Below are positions 49,770 to 62,252 of a stretch of DNA of 64,000 bases, in pieces. The notes beneath the pieces were generated by a model. It was given only the letters and a program-made list of their open reading frames with translations. It was not told the DNA's origin and did not search any database. The stretch covers positions 1,426,001 through 1,490,000 of the forward strand of contig NC_068569.1 in assembly GCF_025698545.1 (NCBI RefSeq), written 5' to 3'. The translations under genes and the position numbers were made by a program. The stretch is from Gossypium raimondii. Lineage: Eukaryota > Streptophyta > Magnoliopsida > Malvales > Malvaceae. Every line of letters begins with the position of its first letter. Positions within the stretch are counted from its first letter, which is position 1.

Positions 49770-51490
49770 TCTTTTTTTCTTCGGCTCAACCAAAAAAAAG
49801 GAGAAGAGATTAAGAAAATAAGTGTTGTTAATTCTTTTATATATGCAACAGAGGTTGAGAAAGAACCGCAGGAAAACGAATGAGTAAATAAAGTAAAGAA
49901 GCTTTGATGAAGAAGATGATGCGATTGGACACCGCTCTACCTTGCACCTATTTATAATGACCAAATTTTTGTGTGGAATTTCATTTTCCCTCTTTCTTCT
50001 AAGTTTGGTTAAACACCATATTTATCCGTATCTTATCATTAGTGCTCTCACACGTAGATGCCACGTTTATAATTAGAGAAAACAGCGATCTAATAGTAAA
50101 ATTTGACAATTAATGCATACATATAATATTTTCCTTAATTGTATTTAGAATATTATATATCAGCTACGAGGGTTCCGGATTTAGTGGGACAATTATCTTT
50201 GACCACCCAAAACGATAGACTTACAAAGCTATATGGCTTTCTCGGACGGTTGGTTGTGATGAGACAAATGTTTTAATATTCAAGAAAAAACGAAGTTGGC
50301 TTTCTTTTACTTCCTTCAAGATTACAATCCAAATTGGTAGAAAATTACAATATATTTGTGCTAGGAATTTTCTTCTTCTTCTTCCTTGATTCTTATCCCC
50401 AAAACAGAAGCTTTTGATCCTTTCAAAGTTTAATATCTTAACTGATCGCGGGCACTACACTATCTATTTTACCTATGCTTCCAAGCCTTATCCTGATCTT
50501 AAGGTTTATAAACCTCTGACTTTTATTTTTATTTTTATTTTTCTTTGATACCTTATATTATACATCAAACATTAAAAAAAAATTATATACCTAGTATTTG
50601 TATTTAACAATAGTTTGACGTCGGTTTTGGTTAGTTCGGCCTATTTAACGTAATTAGGCATAAAAAGAAATAGTGGTCATATGCACGTAACGCGTCTATT
50701 CAACTGCTGGATTGCCTCATAAGGTATTGTATCAATGGATGTGAGTGGTTTGATAAGATTCCAAAGGGTAGAAATTACTAATTTAATGAAGAAAATTTCC
50801 TGAGACAGACGAAGAGCCTAATAAACGGGTGAAGAGAGTTGCCTTTGATCTACTTTTTGGCCAACAAATTATATTTAAGGTTTTTGTTAAAAGAAATTGA
50901 TTAGTAATTAAAAACTGGATTAACTGTGGTAATAAATTCAATGATTATTTTGTGTGTGTTGGGGGGTGGGGGGGGTAGGTAATGTATATGAAAAAATTTC
51001 AGAGTCGGCTAGTAAAAGTCTACTAGAGAAACAGGGGACAGAAGAAGAGTAGTGTTTGCCTACTCCATTGAATGTTTGAAATGCAGCTATCCGGGAGAGT
51101 ATGAGTGATGAAGGTCTCAACTGTAAAGCTGTTCAAAGTCTGCTACAAGCCTGCAACCAAAATCTTTGTGGGCTTCTATCAGTGTGGTCCTTTAAATTGT
51201 AATGCTAAATATCTTTGTATCCTAATGGAGGCCATAACTAGAACGGTGGTAGATCATTTTTAAGCTTCTTGTAATCTCATTGGTCACTTTTAGTCAATGT
51301 TTGAAATGATGCTCATAACACACGATGGCAATGCCGTTTACCAATGGAACTGTCGTACTTGCAACTTTTTTTAGTGAGTCGAAAATTCATTTAACATAAA
51401 AGCAAGGAGATGGGTCAAACCCAAACAACTACAAATCAAACCCAAAGACTTGACCCGTAAAACCACTTAGAAACCATAGTGACCTAAACA
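49770..51490. other. Intergenic region, no gene seen
   Basis: Promoter side of the glyoxalase gene, then AT-rich DNA. A G-rich run (ggggggtggggggggt) sits at about 50961-50977. No ORF with recognisable content. Confidence 0.45.
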
Positions 51491-51496
51491 CCTCCG

Positions 51497-52478
51497 GTGT
51501 TACTTTGGAGGACGGGAGAGAGGACCAAAGTTCGGCAAAGCGGCAGTTGTACCGGCCGAAGAAACGCGCCTCCAAATGAGGCCAATGATCGGAACGCACA
51601 GAAAACATCGGAGTCCCCACAGTACCGAAGAGATCTCCAAGCAACGAATGAGCAAAGGTTGAGTCACACCCTTGATGGACCAACCATGATAGCCACCAGG
51701 CAAGGCCTGATGTAATTACACCGATCGCTGTTGGACACCATCACCATTGGATGTTCGTAGACAATGTCAACATCCTAACAGTAAGAGCAAGGGCCTCGAA
51801 AAATGAGGGGGAAGGAGATGAAAAGAAAAAGAAAAAAACAACAAATGGTGGATCAGCAGCGGCTACTGACGAAAGAGAAAAAGGGGAACCCCTTGAAAAT
51901 GTGGCACCACCTCTGACAAAGAAAAACAAGCTAGCACTTCGAACGAGCGGCAAGGTGCTCATTAGTGTGGCTATTACCCCTCGTGTTTTATCACACGCTA
52001 GGGACATGGTGTTTGGATTGTTTGGGCCGAAAGGTATTGGTCTTTGTTCTTCTTTTAATCATGGGTTTAATTTGGTCCAAGATGTTGACATGTTATTTGG
52101 TAATTTACATTTTGGTGGTAAGGCAGACAGGAAAAACAAAATTTCACTTCTGATACCAGCAAGAACCTTGATGTAGATGAAATGACTGAGGCTGAGGTAC
52201 AAATGTTTGACGTGAATAATATGACTAAAACAAGAAAAGTTAAGTCTTTATATGAGATCGAAAAACAAAGAATTACAAAACTTGAAATCACAAGAAAAGG
52301 GAGAGGTAGGAACCGTAAGAACAAGTTTCCAAAGCCAAAAGCTTTTGCCGAAAAATTCACAAATGAGTCTCTTTCTGACTTTGATTTAGAAAATCGCAAG
52401 AAAATTTTTTGGAATGAAGTTATGGATGTAAAGGCTGTGCTTTGTCTCGGAGCTAGGTACAGTGATGAACTGGGTTAG
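51497..52478 (+). pseudogene. Cluster of unrecognised ORFs, possibly a decayed LINE ORF1
   Basis: Three plus-strand open stretches follow each other: 51497-51715, 51751-52176 and 52182-52478. The second has a Lys-rich block (EGDEKKKKKTTNGG) and LTKKNKLALRTSGKVLISVA. The third has KLEITRKGRGRNRKNKF, then FTNESLSDFDLENRKKIFW. The basic linker followed by an 'SLSDxDxxNR' phrase recalls the C-terminal part of LINE ORF1 proteins in dicots, but the match is weak and no RNA-binding or reverse-transcriptase domain is seen. Base composition is less AT-rich than the flanks. I do not assign a function. Confidence 0.35.
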
Positions 52479-52483
52479 AAAAT

Positions 52484-53640
52484 AGTGGTGAATTTTAAAA
52501 ATTGACTAAATATGAATTTTGAGTATTAAATTAGGAAGTACTTAGACTTGATGGGAAAATTAGAAAATATTTCTGAGATAGGAAAATTTAAGAAGAAGCT
52601 TTAGACTAAATTGAAAGAGTATAAAAATTGTTGTGGTTGCAGTAGGAATTTAGAAAGCTATGAGAATTTTTGTAAGTAGTGGAAAAACAAGGAAGGACTA
52701 ATAGGAAATTTTGCCAAATTAAAATATGATTCTTACATGGGATTGTGAAGATGATTAAGGGTAAAATAGTAATAGTCGTATAAGATATTTATAGGGTGTA
52801 ATCATTAGTGTCAAAGAGTAAAGATGATAGGCCAAAGGACTAGTCAGGAAATTGACAATTTCAAAATAAAAATAATGGATTTTTCTTAAGAAATGTGTGG
52901 AAAGATGGAGAGAGAAAAAAAAACATTCCCCTCCTTATTAGCAAGCCAGTCGTCACCAAACTTTCTTTCTTTTTTTATTATTCCATTTAGGTCCTTTCTG
53001 CATTTTTAGCCATTCCAAGCTCATTTTCTTCCATTTCTTTGATGTTCTTTTACTACAAATCTTAGATAAAGTTAGTAGATATCTTAGTTTTGTGATAAGA
53101 GATTCCATGGAGGAGTTATAGGAAAGAGAAAGTAAGAATTAGTTGGTGATTTTAAGAGATTAAGGTAAGAAATGAGAGAAACTCTCATAACGTACAAGTT
53201 TATTTCGTTATATGATATAGAAAGTTGTTTGATTAGATTTTAACATATGAATACTATGTGTTTGATATTTTGTTGAAGAAAAGAGAAGGTCAAGAGTAAG
53301 AAGGAAGGAACAAATCATCTCAAATTTTGGTTGTAAGTACTTCAAGTAGTCAATTTTGTTTAAGTTATATTAATTAGATAATTTTATTAATTAAGTAGTT
53401 TAATTACTATATTAATGATGTTATGAGAACTATTTAGTAGAGGTAAGTAATGTAAATGTTATAAATTGTAATCTTGATATACTATTATAGGATGAATTGT
53501 GGTGATAGTGGAAAAGGACTAAATCAAAAGAAATTAAAATATGTTATGATATTCTAAAAATGTGGAAAGTGGGTTTAGATGAAGTAGTGTAAAAACTATG
53601 GCGTTGTATGTGATAAAATTGAATATAATTTACAAGTTTT
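52484..53640. other. Non-coding, probably retroelement debris
   Basis: AT-rich on both strands with no ORF. Phrases such as 'gactaaattgaaagag' and 'aggtaagaaatgag' resemble decayed LTR sequence, but no boundary is seen. Confidence 0.35.
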
Positions 53641-53641
53641 A

Positions 53642-53791
53642 GGGTGGGTTTGGATGGGCAGTGCGTTTACTTGTGGTTAGTGTAAAAACAGCGGTGGCGA
53701 TGAGATTAGATACTGTAGCGATACTGTAGCATGAGATAAAAAGTAAGATAAACGCATCACACCGCACCCAATCTCACATCCAAACCCACCC
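53642..53791. mobile_element. Tourist-like (PIF/Harbinger-type) MITE
   Basis: A 150-base element with perfect 15-base inverted ends: GGGTGGGTTTGGATG at 53642-53656 and CATCCAAACCCACCC at 53777-53791. It is flanked on both sides by TTA (53639-53641 and 53792-53794), the 3-base target preference of PIF/Harbinger. It contains two copies of 'actgtagc' near the middle and has no coding capacity. Intact ends suggest a fairly recent insertion. Confidence 0.85.
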
Positions 53792-53799
53792 TTAATGTC

Positions 53800-54360
53800 A
53801 TTATTGTGATAAGGACTAAATCATAAAAAGAATAAAGTTATATTATTTAATGTCAAGTAAATAAATTTAAAGGTTTGATAATAAGAAAAACCCATGTAGA
53901 TGAGTCTCAAAATATTATAGGATATAGATGGCATGCCATTAAGAAAAATTAGTGTGCTTATTGTATTATTTCGCACTTTGGTGCTAATCGTTGTAAAATT
54001 TTGCACTTTAGTGCTTATCGTTATTTGCACTATGTGCTTAATGATATATGTTATTCATTAACAATGCATTAACAATACATTTTTGTATATCCTAAGTGTT
54101 CAACTAATTCATATTGGGCTACAGTTTCGCAATTCTGTTATTATCAATTAATGGGTTACGGTAAGTAATGGTAAGTACGATTTTGGAAAACGTTGAACTT
54201 CAAGTACTAAATTTTTATGAAGTATATGTGTATATAATGAATATAGTTTTATTTTATTATTTGTAAATTTTAAAAATCTTGAAGTACTTACTAAGTTTTC
54301 ACAGGCTTACCGTGTTAATTTTCTAACGTGTAGGTACAGTAGATCCCGTCAGGCTAATAT
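53800..54360 (-). mobile_element. Fragment E: older reverse-oriented long LTR
   Basis: Read on the minus strand, this has landmarks seen before the arrays of the plus-strand LTRs: a GGATCTACTGTACCT stretch and AACTTAGTAAGTAC. These are followed by a short hairpin array at 53951-54044. It ends abruptly at 54360, where the next LTR (D) begins, so it appears to have been interrupted by D. The homology call is by eye and the left limit is unclear. Confidence 0.45.
53951..54044. repeat. Hairpin tandem array (GCAC/GTGC units)
   Basis: Three short units of about 25-35 bases, each with a stem-loop core: GCACTTTGGTGC, GCACTTTAGTGC and GCACTATGTGC, spaced by 'ttatcgttattt'-like linkers. Confidence 0.7.
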
Positions 54361-56292
54361 TGTAGCAGCCCGTTTTTCAGTGGTGTCGGAAACAGTGGTT
54401 TTGGGGCCACCAAATTCGACGAGTAAGTTTTTAAATATTGTTATTTAATATTTACGAGTCAAATATAGTTTTAAAAAAGTTTTCGATTTAATAATTTATG
54501 TTATATAAGCGATTTATTAAGTTCAAGTGGTAAGACCATAAGGTCAAGTGGTTTTAGAAAATGAGGTATCGAGACCTCGTTTCATAATCTGAACCGTAAA
54601 TATTTTTATAAATATTTACGGAGTGTCATTAAGGTTGTATTAAAGTTTCGGTGAAAATTTTTAACGTTTCGATAGTTAATTAAGTAAAAAGTGTAAAATG
54701 TGATCACTATTTAATTAGAGTGATTAAATGGTTTATTAAATAAAGGTAAGTGGACTTGAATGGTAAATATACCATTTTAAAAGGTGTTGGACGGTTAGTG
54801 GGGTTATTTAGTTAAAAAATGATGTTTATTAATTTATAAAAACATTATATTATGTTATAATGTTAATAAAATAAGAAAAAGAAATTAAAAGATGATTCAT
54901 TCATCTTCTTCACCATTGTTAGTCAAAACAAAAAAGGGGAGAAGCTCCAAGCTTCGGCCAAGTTTCAATCGGTGTGTAACAACCCATACCCGAGACCGTT
55001 TCCGGAGTCGAGCACGAGGCATTACTTAGCTTATCTTACCAATTCGGAGCATAAAAACTAGGTTTGAAAATTTATTTCACTATTTACAGCAAATCTGTCT
55101 AATCGCGCAGCAGTTACTAAATTAATTATAACTTGAGCTACAGAACTCGAAATTTAATTCCGTAAATTTTCCCTGAAACTAGACTCATATATCTACTCAC
55201 CATAAAATTTTTAGAATTTTTGGTTCAGCCAATTAGTACAGTTTATTAGTTAAAGTCTCCCCTGTTTCACCATTCGACTATTCTGACCTCTTGTTACTAA
55301 AAATAAGTTTTCTCACTGTAGGATTTTCATATGAAGTTCTTACTTGTTTCTACAGAAAATAGACTCATTAAGAAATCTAAGCATGTAAATTTCAACTCAT
55401 AACCATTTTTGTACAATTTGTAATTATTTTCTAAACTCAGAACAGGGGACTCCAAAAACAGTTCTGACCCTATCTTACTAAAATTCACATATCTTAAAAT
55501 ATAAATTTCCTTTTGCTACACCGTTATTTTTCTATGAAAATAGACTCAACAAGATTTAATTCCATATATCATTCACCCTCTAATTCATTTTATACTATCT
55601 TGTGTGATTTTTCAAATTCACGTCACTATGCTGCCTGAATTCTGTTTCTTTGCAAAATTTTATCCTTTCATGATTTCCATGCATAATTTATCACCTAATC
55701 TTTCATAACAACAAACACCTTCATCCTTAACCATTTTAATGACCATACATCATCAAATACTTACACATCACTCATTAGCAAAATCATCATTACAAACATA
55801 CAAAATAACTAAATCCCTATACATGCCATAACTCAAACGTGTTTCGATATAAAATACCGAGCAGTTGTAGTTGATAGTGTGGACGATCTCCGACTTCTTT
55901 AGGATCCTTGAAGTAGCTTTGCAATACTATAAGAGAAAGAGAAATAAAAGAAGTAAGCATAAAGCTTAGTAAGTTTACTAGCAAATAAATAACAATATTT
56001 AACTTAAATAATTAAACTCAATGTCTATATCTCTAGTTTACTCTTTAGTTAATCTCATACTAGTTCTCTTACTTGTTTACTTAGAATACTTGTGTGCATA
56101 ACTTACTCAATCCTTGCTGCATCGTTGAACATCAATTGATAGTATAATAAGTTCTTAAGTCTTACAACTTACCTGAGCTTGCCATTTATGCTTTAAACTG
56201 AACTTTCATGAACATGATTCATTTACAAGCCCGTTGAGCTACATTGGAATAATAAGGATACTCGGGTCTCTTCTAATAATAACATGCCAAAG

Positions 56293-56346
56293 CCATGTCC
56301 CAGACATGGTCTTACATGGGATGTTCTCATGTTGGTGCCCATGCCA
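56293..56346. repeat. Hairpin array of LTR A, left part
   Basis: One full core CCATGTCCCAGACATGG at 56293-56309 (7-base arms around CCA) and the first bases of the next unit, where LTR B inserted. The array continues at 59227. Confidence 0.85.
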
Positions 56347-59226
56347 TGTAACACCCCTTACCCGAGACCATGGCCGGAGTCGAGCATGAGGCGTTACTTG
56401 ACTTAACTTAAAAGTTCGGGGCATAAAAATTTACTTTCAAATTTAATTTCATCATTCATAATAAAGCTGTCCTCCTGTACAGCAGTCACTAAAATAATTA
56501 TAATTCAAGCTACGAAACTCAAAATTTAGATCCGTAAATTTTCCATAAAACTAGACTCATATATCTATTCACCATAAATTTTTCAGAATTTTTGCTTTAG
56601 CCAATTAGTACAGTTTATTAGTTGAAGTCTCCCCTGTTTCACTAATCGACTATCCTAACCACTCATCACTAAAATTTAATTATCTCTTATTAAAGGCTTC
56701 ATATGGTGATTAAACTTATTTCTACTGAAAATAGACTCATTAAGGAGTCTATACATATAAATTATAACTCAAAATTCCTTCTGTACAATTTTTAATGAAT
56801 TTCTAAAGTCAGAACAGGGGACTTCAAAAACATTCTTGCCCTGTTTCACTAAAATTCAAATATCTAAAAGTATATAATTCTTTTGCTTACTCCACTTCTT
56901 TCCTATGAAAGTAGACTCTTTCAGCTTTAATTTCATATCTCACTCAACTTCTAATTCTATTTCCACTATTTTTGGTGATTTTTAAAAGTTACATCAATGC
57001 TGTTGTCCAAGAACTGCTCCATTGCAATTTTTAAAAAAAATTCAATATAACCCCTTTATAATTGTCTAACCTTCCCTGCAAATTTCAAATCACAACCAAT
57101 TCCAGTGTTTCATCTACTTCATTTAAATACTAATGAAGTTCAACCAATCAACCATTTCAAACTAAAAACATGTATATATTTCGATATCTAACGCAACCAT
57201 AACATTCAAATTTACTTTTTACTTCAATTCCCTATACATGCCATATAAATCCAAAAGTTGCTTAACATAAACTACGGAGTATATCGGGTAGTGTGATTCT
57301 TGATGTAGATCCGATCCTCCGAATGTATAAATACGTTAATCTACAAAACAATAAACACACACATGTAAGCTTATAGAAAAGCTTAGTAAGTTCATAGGCA
57401 TAAAACATAAATCTTACCAAACACTTGTACACTTATACAATATACACCATTACTAAATTTACTGTCAACCACAATCTTTGGTGAGTTCCTTGGTATAAAC
57501 TCACTACTACTTATTCTTTTACCATAATTCCTTTGGGCCCATTTGTCACTTACCATCCTTGATCAAAATTAAGGAACAGTTATGGAAATTTGAGTACTTC
57601 ACTTTCACTTTGCCATATGACCTCTTATCACTTGTCCTTGATCGATAAGTGTAGCTAGGCTACCACTTATCACTTTACCACTTGATCGATAAGTGTAGTG
57701 AAGCTACCACTTATCACTTTATCACTTGATCAGATAAGTGTAGCCACTTATCACTTTGTTTCTTGATCAGATAAGTGTAACCACTTATCACTTTGTTTCT
57801 TGATCAGATAAGTGTAACCACTTATCACTTTGTTTCTTGATCAGATAAGTGTAGCTAAAACTACCACTTATCACTTTGTCACTTGATCAGAAGTACTCAA
57901 ATCCGACGTTCCACTTAATTTGATCATTTATTCGATTTTCACATTTTTATTTTATTCTCATTTCAACAATAAATACATTTCACCATACATTGTATAATTC
58001 ATGAAATTAACATTTAATCATTAAATTTCAGCCATATGAACTTACCTGGATCGATTTGCAGAATTTGTAAAAGTTCAGGGACTAATCGGCTACTTTTTCT
58101 TTTCCTCGACTTGTTTCAGGTTCTCGATCTAAAATGCAAATTTATTCATTCATCAGCATTTAATTCAATTCTAATTCATTTCACAATTTATGCCCTTTAA
58201 TTTTCGAAGTTACACTTTTACCCCAAACTTTACAGTTTTTACAATTTGATCCCTACTCAATTAACCCCTCAATTGATCTAATTTTTCTCAATTAACACCT
58301 TTTCCAACTATTTTAGACTACTACATAGCCTTTCATACTCAAAACCGCAACACCATAGCCTTTCATACTCAAAACCGCAACACCAAACCTTAATTCCCAA
58401 CTTTTTCACAATTAGGTCCCTAAAATCAATTTCTATCAAAATTACTTAATAAAATCATCATATAACAAAATTAAAGCTTCAATTTCATGTTTATTCATCA
58501 TAAAAATCGAACACTAATCAATGGTAACTTTCAAAATCAGCCATGGAATCAAAAACTAATGAAATAATTAGTTGGACCTAATTGTAAAAGTATCAAAATC
58601 ACAAAATTAGAAGAAATAATCAAGAATTAAACTTACATGATTCAAAAATATGAAAAACCAGCTTATTCCAGACCTCCTATGGCGTTTTTGCTGATAAATT
58701 GTGAAGAGATCTCTAGATTTTTCACTTTTGTCTTTGTTTTAAATGTTTAATTTGTTAAGTTTCCAATTTTCCCCTGTTTCTCCTTACATTCTGCTGATTT
58801 TTCTTACCCAACCGTCCAGCCCATATAATTTGGGCCTAATAGCCTTTAAATCCCTCCACTTTAGTCACTTAAGCTATTTAATCACAATTTAACAAATTTT
58901 ACACTATTCCCAATTTAGTCCTTTTAGTTAATTAACTATCCAAACGTTAAAATTTTCTAACGAAACTTTAATACCAACTCAATGACACTCTATAAATATT
59001 TCTAAAAATATTTATGGCTCGGTTTAAAATCTTGAGGTCTCGATACCTCGTTTTTTATTTTAATTATTTTAATATTTATTCCTAGTACACTATTCACTAT
59101 TTCAAAAATTTTCCTAACTTCACATTTAACTTATACTTACTAAAATTATAATATTTTCTACTCGTTTGTCAGATTTAGTGATCTCGAATCACCATTCCGA
59201 CACCACTAAAAATTCAGGCTATTACA
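56347..59226 (+). mobile_element. LTR B: nested solo LTR of 2.88 kb
   Basis: It starts TGTAACACCCCTTACCCGAG, ends CAGGCTATTACA, and is flanked by the perfect 5-base duplication TGCCA (56342-56346 and 59227-59231). It is inserted into the hairpin array of LTR A. No second LTR and no gag-pol lie between its ends. Internal landmarks match LTRs A and C in the same order. A 30-base tandem duplication ('atagcctttcatactcaaaa' and on) lies at 58325-58384. Confidence 0.85.
57623..57891. repeat. Hairpin tandem array of LTR B (GATAAGTG/CACTTATC units)
   Basis: About six units of 37-48 bases. Each contains GATAAGTG, a short spacer (TAAC, TAGC or longer) and CACTTATC, a perfect 8-base inverted repeat, followed by 'actttgtttcttgatca'. 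The three central units are nearly identical. The array starts about 1.28 kb from the LTR start. Confidence 0.9.
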
Positions 59227-59401
59227 TGCCATGTCCCAGACATGGTCGTATAGGGGACCTCTCATCTCGGTGCCAACGCCATGTCCCAGACATGGTCTTA
59301 CATGGGACCTCTCGTCTCGGTGCCCATGCCATGTCCCAGACATGGTCTTACAGGGGACCTCTCATGATCTTAAGGATGCCAATGTCATGTCCCAGACATG
59401 G
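59227..59401. repeat. Hairpin array of LTR A, right part
   Basis: Cores at 59229-59245, 59279-59295, 59329-59345 and 59385-59401 repeat CCATGTCCCAGACATGG (the last begins TC), at spacings of 50, 50 and 56 bases, with 'tcttacatgggacctctc' linkers. With the left part this makes five units of about 50 bases. Confidence 0.9.
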
Positions 59402-62019
59402 TCTTATATGGGATCTCTTTACCCAAATGTCATGACATTCGTATCCAGTACCATCCTTATGTATCAACGGGACTTTCAAATTTTAATTCTCTATCATCTC
59501 ATGCTTGGATCATCATCAAATAAATTCATAAAATAAATTCATAATTGCTGGAAATTAACAGCATTGATAATAAATATTGAAATATTGCATTTATTTACCG
59601 TAAACTTACCTCGGTACCAATTATAGCCAAATTCACCAACTTAGTCTTCAACTTTATTCTTCCCTTTGTCTAACCTCGAGTTTCATACTTCTTGATCTAA
59701 AATAGTAAATTTAACTTATTTAATAATCACATTCATCAAAACAGCCCTCGACTCTAACTTTTCAAAATTACAATTTTGCCCTAAACTTTACATAATTACA
59801 TTTTTGCCCCAAGGCTCGAAAATTAAACTTCATCTCTTATTCTTATGTTTTATAACATTCTGAACATTTTTCCTTCTATGGCAACATCAAATTCCCACTC
59901 TAACATGTACTTATGAACATTAGGTATTTTTGCCGATTATGTCGTTTTACTCGTTTTCACTTAAAATCGCTTAGCAAAAGTTGTTTAACATAATTTCTAG
60001 CTTCATATTCTATCATAAGACATCAAAATAAACACTTTTCACCTATGGGTATTTTTCCAAATATAAACCCTAGGTTAAATTATTGCTAGAATAAGCTAAA
60101 TTAAGCTACGGGATCTCAAAACGTAAAGAACATTAAAAGCGGGCTTGGGATCACTTACTATGGAGCTTGGAAGCTTGAAAACCCTAACTATGGCTTCCCC
60201 TTGCTGATTTCGTTCATATGAAGAAGATGATGATTTTGCCATCTTTTCCCTTTTAATTCATTTTAATTACTAGATTACCAAATTGCCCTAACTTAAAAAT
60301 TTTCTATTTCACTTATCTCATGTCCATTTTTGTCTACCAAGTTACCAATGGTATAATTACCATATAAGGACCTCCAATTTAAAGTTTCATAACAATTGGA
60401 CACCTCTAACATGTAGAACTCAACTTTTGCACTTTTTACAATTTAGTCCTTTTGGCTAAATTGAGTGCCCAAACGTCGAAATTTTCGAACGAAATTTTCA
60501 CGAAATCATTTTGTGAAATTGTAGACCATAAAAATATAAGAAAAATAAAATTTTTCTCATCAGATTTGTGGTCCCGAAACCACTGTTTTGATAACCTCAA
60601 ATTTGGGCCATTACAGGGTGCATATTAAGATCGAGTGGAAATTTGAGGAGAATGGAAAACTACCAAAATGCCCATGTACTTTGTCATTTCTACAATTTAG
60701 CCAGGTAAGTTTATTCGGTTTAATTTTAGTTTATTTTTAAGTGAAACTGTAACACCCCCTTACCCGTGTCAGATGCCCGGACCGAGTACAAGGCATTACA
60801 GAACTTTAACAAAGTTAATTTTTTCATATTTTATTTTAAAGTCCCTTTTTGCATTTAAACATTTACATACTTGCATTAAAATTTATCAACACAACATTGA
60901 AATTTCATACACGTGGAATTTAATCCATATTAGTCCATATTGATAACTTATACAAAATAAACTATTATATAGTATATACAGAACAATTTATGACACATAA
61001 CAAAATGACCAAGTCCTCTATACATGCCATAATTCCAAAATAATATTTTTGACTAAAATACCCAAAAGGAAGTTGATAGTGTGACTGGATCTCTGACAAC
61101 CTCTGATTTCCGAGCTGGCTTGGTAACACTATAAAACAAGGGAAAAGAGAAAGGGATAAGCATATAACTTAGTAAGTAAGTATGTAATTAATAAACAAGT
61201 TTCTAGCATATTTCCATAGATAATATAATCATAATCACACATAAATTCATTCTTTATTCAAGTTCCAACAAGTTGTTTATTCGCGTCATAGTCACTAAAT
61301 TATTTTTATCTAGAGCTACAGAACTCCAAATTAAGATCCGTAAATTTTCCTTGAAATTAAACTCACATATCTTCTTACCATAAAATTTTCAGAATTTTTG
61401 GTTTATCCAATTAGTACAATTTATTCTTTAAAGTTTCCCCTATTTCACTGCTTGATAGCTCTGACTTCTCTTCACTAAAAATTAATTATCTATTTGTACA
61501 GAATTCAAATGATGTTCCTGTTTGTTTCTCTTGAAAATAGACTAATTGATAAATTTAAGCATGTAAATAACAAACCATAATTATTTTTGTACAATTTTTA
61601 GTTATTTTCCAAAGTCAGAACAGGGGATTTCAAAATCACTCTGACCCTGTCTCACTAAAATTCCAATATCTCAGAATATATAACTATTGTCTATTCTTTC
61701 TCTTTTATATGAAAATAGACTCATTAAGCTTTAATTCCATATCTCATTCAACCACTAACTCAATTCCTATAATTTTTGGTGATTTTTCAAACTAACGTCA
61801 CTGTCACTGTCCAAATCTGTTCTATTTCAATTTCACTCATTCATATAACACTATAACAATTTATTCAACATTCAATAACAATTTAATTTGTAGGCACAAT
61901 ACGAGACTTTATCACTCCAGTTACTCCTTTGCAATTTATCACATTTCAATCACATTTTCATATTTGTTTGCAATTACTCATATCCCGTTGAACATGTCGA
62001 AATAATAACGAATATTCAG

Positions 62020-62252
62020 TGGTTTGCACATAGTACCACCCATGTGACCATTGTCATCCGACACATTTAGTAGCCTACACATAGTACTACACACGTGATC
62101 AAGCTTTCCTGTTCACGTAGTAACCTGCACATAGTACTACACACGTGACCAAGGCCATCTGGTACACATAGTAGCCTGCATATAGTACTACACATGTGAC
62201 CATTATCTATCGATACACGTAGTAGCCTGCACTTTGTACTACATACGTGCTC
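62020..62252. repeat. Hairpin tandem array of LTR C (TAGTACTA units)
   Basis: About five units of roughly 50 bases with the form 'tagtagcctgcacatagtac' followed by 'tacacacgtgacc'. Each has the palindrome AGTACT and most have an ACACGTGA phrase with the ACGTG core bound by plant bZIP and bHLH factors. The array starts about 1.27 kb from the LTR start. Confidence 0.85.

Larger units (their letters stand above)
54975..60615 (+). mobile_element. LTR A: solo LTR of about 2.76 kb, split by LTR B
   Basis: It starts TGTAACAACCCATACCCGAG and ends GGGCCATTACA. The flanks cggtg (54970-54974) and gggtg (60616-60620) are a 5-base target duplication with one mismatch. Removing LTR B (56347-59226 and one copy of its target duplication) leaves about 2756 bases. 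No primer-binding site, polypurine tract or coding region is seen inside, so it reads as a single LTR left by recombination. It shares landmarks such as 'tcagaacaggggact' (55437) with LTRs B and C. Confidence 0.75.

Noticed and set aside
57623-57891. Possible CRISPR-like array
   Set aside because: Units are head-to-tail LTR minisatellites with no unique spacers of constant length, in a plant nuclear context.
59166-59536. Two overlapping plus-strand ORFs with repeated MSQTWSY-like peptides
   Set aside because: They are read-through of the tandem hairpin array in LTR A, open in more than one frame because of the repeat.
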